Shown: positions 5,408 through 5,661 of the stretch, piece after piece
Layout of the letters: each line of letters opens with the position of its first letter
Position numbering within the stretch: the stretch's first letter is position 1
Source: an uncultured Bacteroidales bacterium
GTDB taxonomy: Bacteria; Bacteroidota; Bacteroidia; Bacteroidales; UBA932
Length of the DNA: 5,661 bases
Assembly: GCA_946405485.1 (NCBI GenBank)
Contig: CAMJHJ010000167.1
Location: 1-5,661, forward strand
Reading direction: 5' to 3'
Translations under genes and position numbers: made by a program
The notes under the pieces: generated by a model
Seen by the model: the letters and a program-made list of their open reading frames with translations, nothing else
What the model was told of the DNA's origin: nothing
Database searches by the model: none

Positions 5408-5661
5408 TTAAATATTGTGCAGGTACACGGCTTCGACGGCCGTGAGGGCTGCGGTCTCGGTGCGCAGGCGCGAAGGGCCGAGGTGCACGGGGATGAATCC
5501 GGCCGCAATCGCCATCGCCGCCTCTTCGCGCGAGAAATCGCCCTCCGGCCCGATCAGCACCACGATCCGTAAGCCGGCGGGCAGGCTCCGGCTTCGGCTA
5601 CGTCCATCCTCGCTGCGCTGCGGCTGAGTAACGCCGACAGCCGGACCTGCCGCACCGGGCA
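5408..5661 (-). CDS. rsmE: 16S rRNA (uracil-1498-N3)-methyltransferase, C-terminal part
   Basis: The last 83 codons are visible; the 5' part lies beyond the window. The fragment has the two signatures of the RsmE SPOUT trefoil knot that binds S-adenosylmethionine: VVLIGPEGDFSREE and LGPSRLRTETAAL. It ends EAVYLHNI. The enzyme methylates U1498 (E. coli numbering) of 16S rRNA in the small ribosomal subunit. Just before the knot motif, where relatives carry a short poorly conserved linker, this protein reads VTQPQRSEDGRSRSRSLPAG, a Ser/Arg-rich stretch encoded by short GC-rich repeats (5584-5626). The frame remains open through it, so the gene may be intact with an in-frame insertion. Whether the missing N-terminal part is normal cannot be judged. 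The gene lies 25 bp upstream of the phosphoesterase in the same direction. Confidence 0.9.
   Translation of the reverse strand, partial: PGAAGPAVGVTQPQRSEDGRSRSRSLPAGLRIVVLIGPEGDFSREEAAMAIAAGFIPVHLGPSRLRTETAALTAVEAVYLHNI
5584..5626. repeat. Short GC-rich tandem repeats inside rsmE
   Basis: On the + strand three tandem hexamers of the form GGCTNC occupy 5584-5601 (GGCTCC, GGCTTC, GGCTAC). A second cluster follows at 5611-5626: CGCTG, CGCTG, CGGCTG. Read on the - strand in the rsmE frame they encode the Ser/Arg-rich segment. The two clusters are not inverted copies, so this is not a simple hairpin. It may be a piece of an interspersed repeat or just local slippage; other copies would be needed to tell. 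Confidence 0.5.

Noticed and set aside
5383..5508. A 42-residue N-terminal extension of the metallophosphoesterase.
   Set aside because: The extra residues are Cys/Pro/Arg-rich, overlap rsmE coding sequence and lie ahead of a normal family start at 5382.

Overview
The window reads as chromosomal DNA from a GC-rich member of the Bacteroidales (Bacteroidota), perhaps an Alistipes-like or uncultured gut or rumen lineage. The evidence is indirect. The genes lack clear Shine-Dalgarno sequences and often have A/T-rich bases before the start codon. The small sigma factor and its membrane partner have a Bacteroidales-style layout, and the protein families throughout fit this phylum. Genus cannot be fixed from this sequence. 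No tRNA, rRNA, CRISPR array, transposase or phage gene was seen.

Left block (1-2682, + strand): the last part of an ABC-transporter permease (MacB/FtsX type), a periplasmic adaptor (HlyD/MacA type) and a TolC-family outer-membrane channel, spaced 15 bp and 1 bp apart. Together they form a tripartite efflux or export pump operon. The ATPase is not in the window and the substrate cannot be read from the sequence.

Middle block (2683-4878, + strand): a 146-bp gap holds a hairpin and a possible promoter. It is followed by four tightly packed genes: an ECF-type sigma factor, a single-pass membrane protein that is very probably its anti-sigma factor (11-bp overlap), a small secreted protein of unknown function (4-bp overlap) and a predicted outer-membrane beta-barrel (7-bp gap). 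The set has one protein for each compartment: cytoplasm, inner membrane, periplasm and outer membrane. That layout suggests an envelope-sensing circuit, and it is the most interesting part of the window. The sigma gene also differs from its neighbours in codon use.

Right block (4879-5661, - strand): a YfcE-type metallophosphoesterase, preceded in its own direction by the C-terminal part of rsmE (16S rRNA m3U1498 methyltransferase). These genes converge on the sigma operon, and a small hairpin lies at the junction. The visible rsmE part carries an unusual Ser/Arg-rich segment, made of short GC-rich DNA repeats, just before its conserved SPOUT-knot motif.

Most of the window is ordinary core or efflux content. 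The sigma cassette and the rsmE repeat segment deserve a second look.
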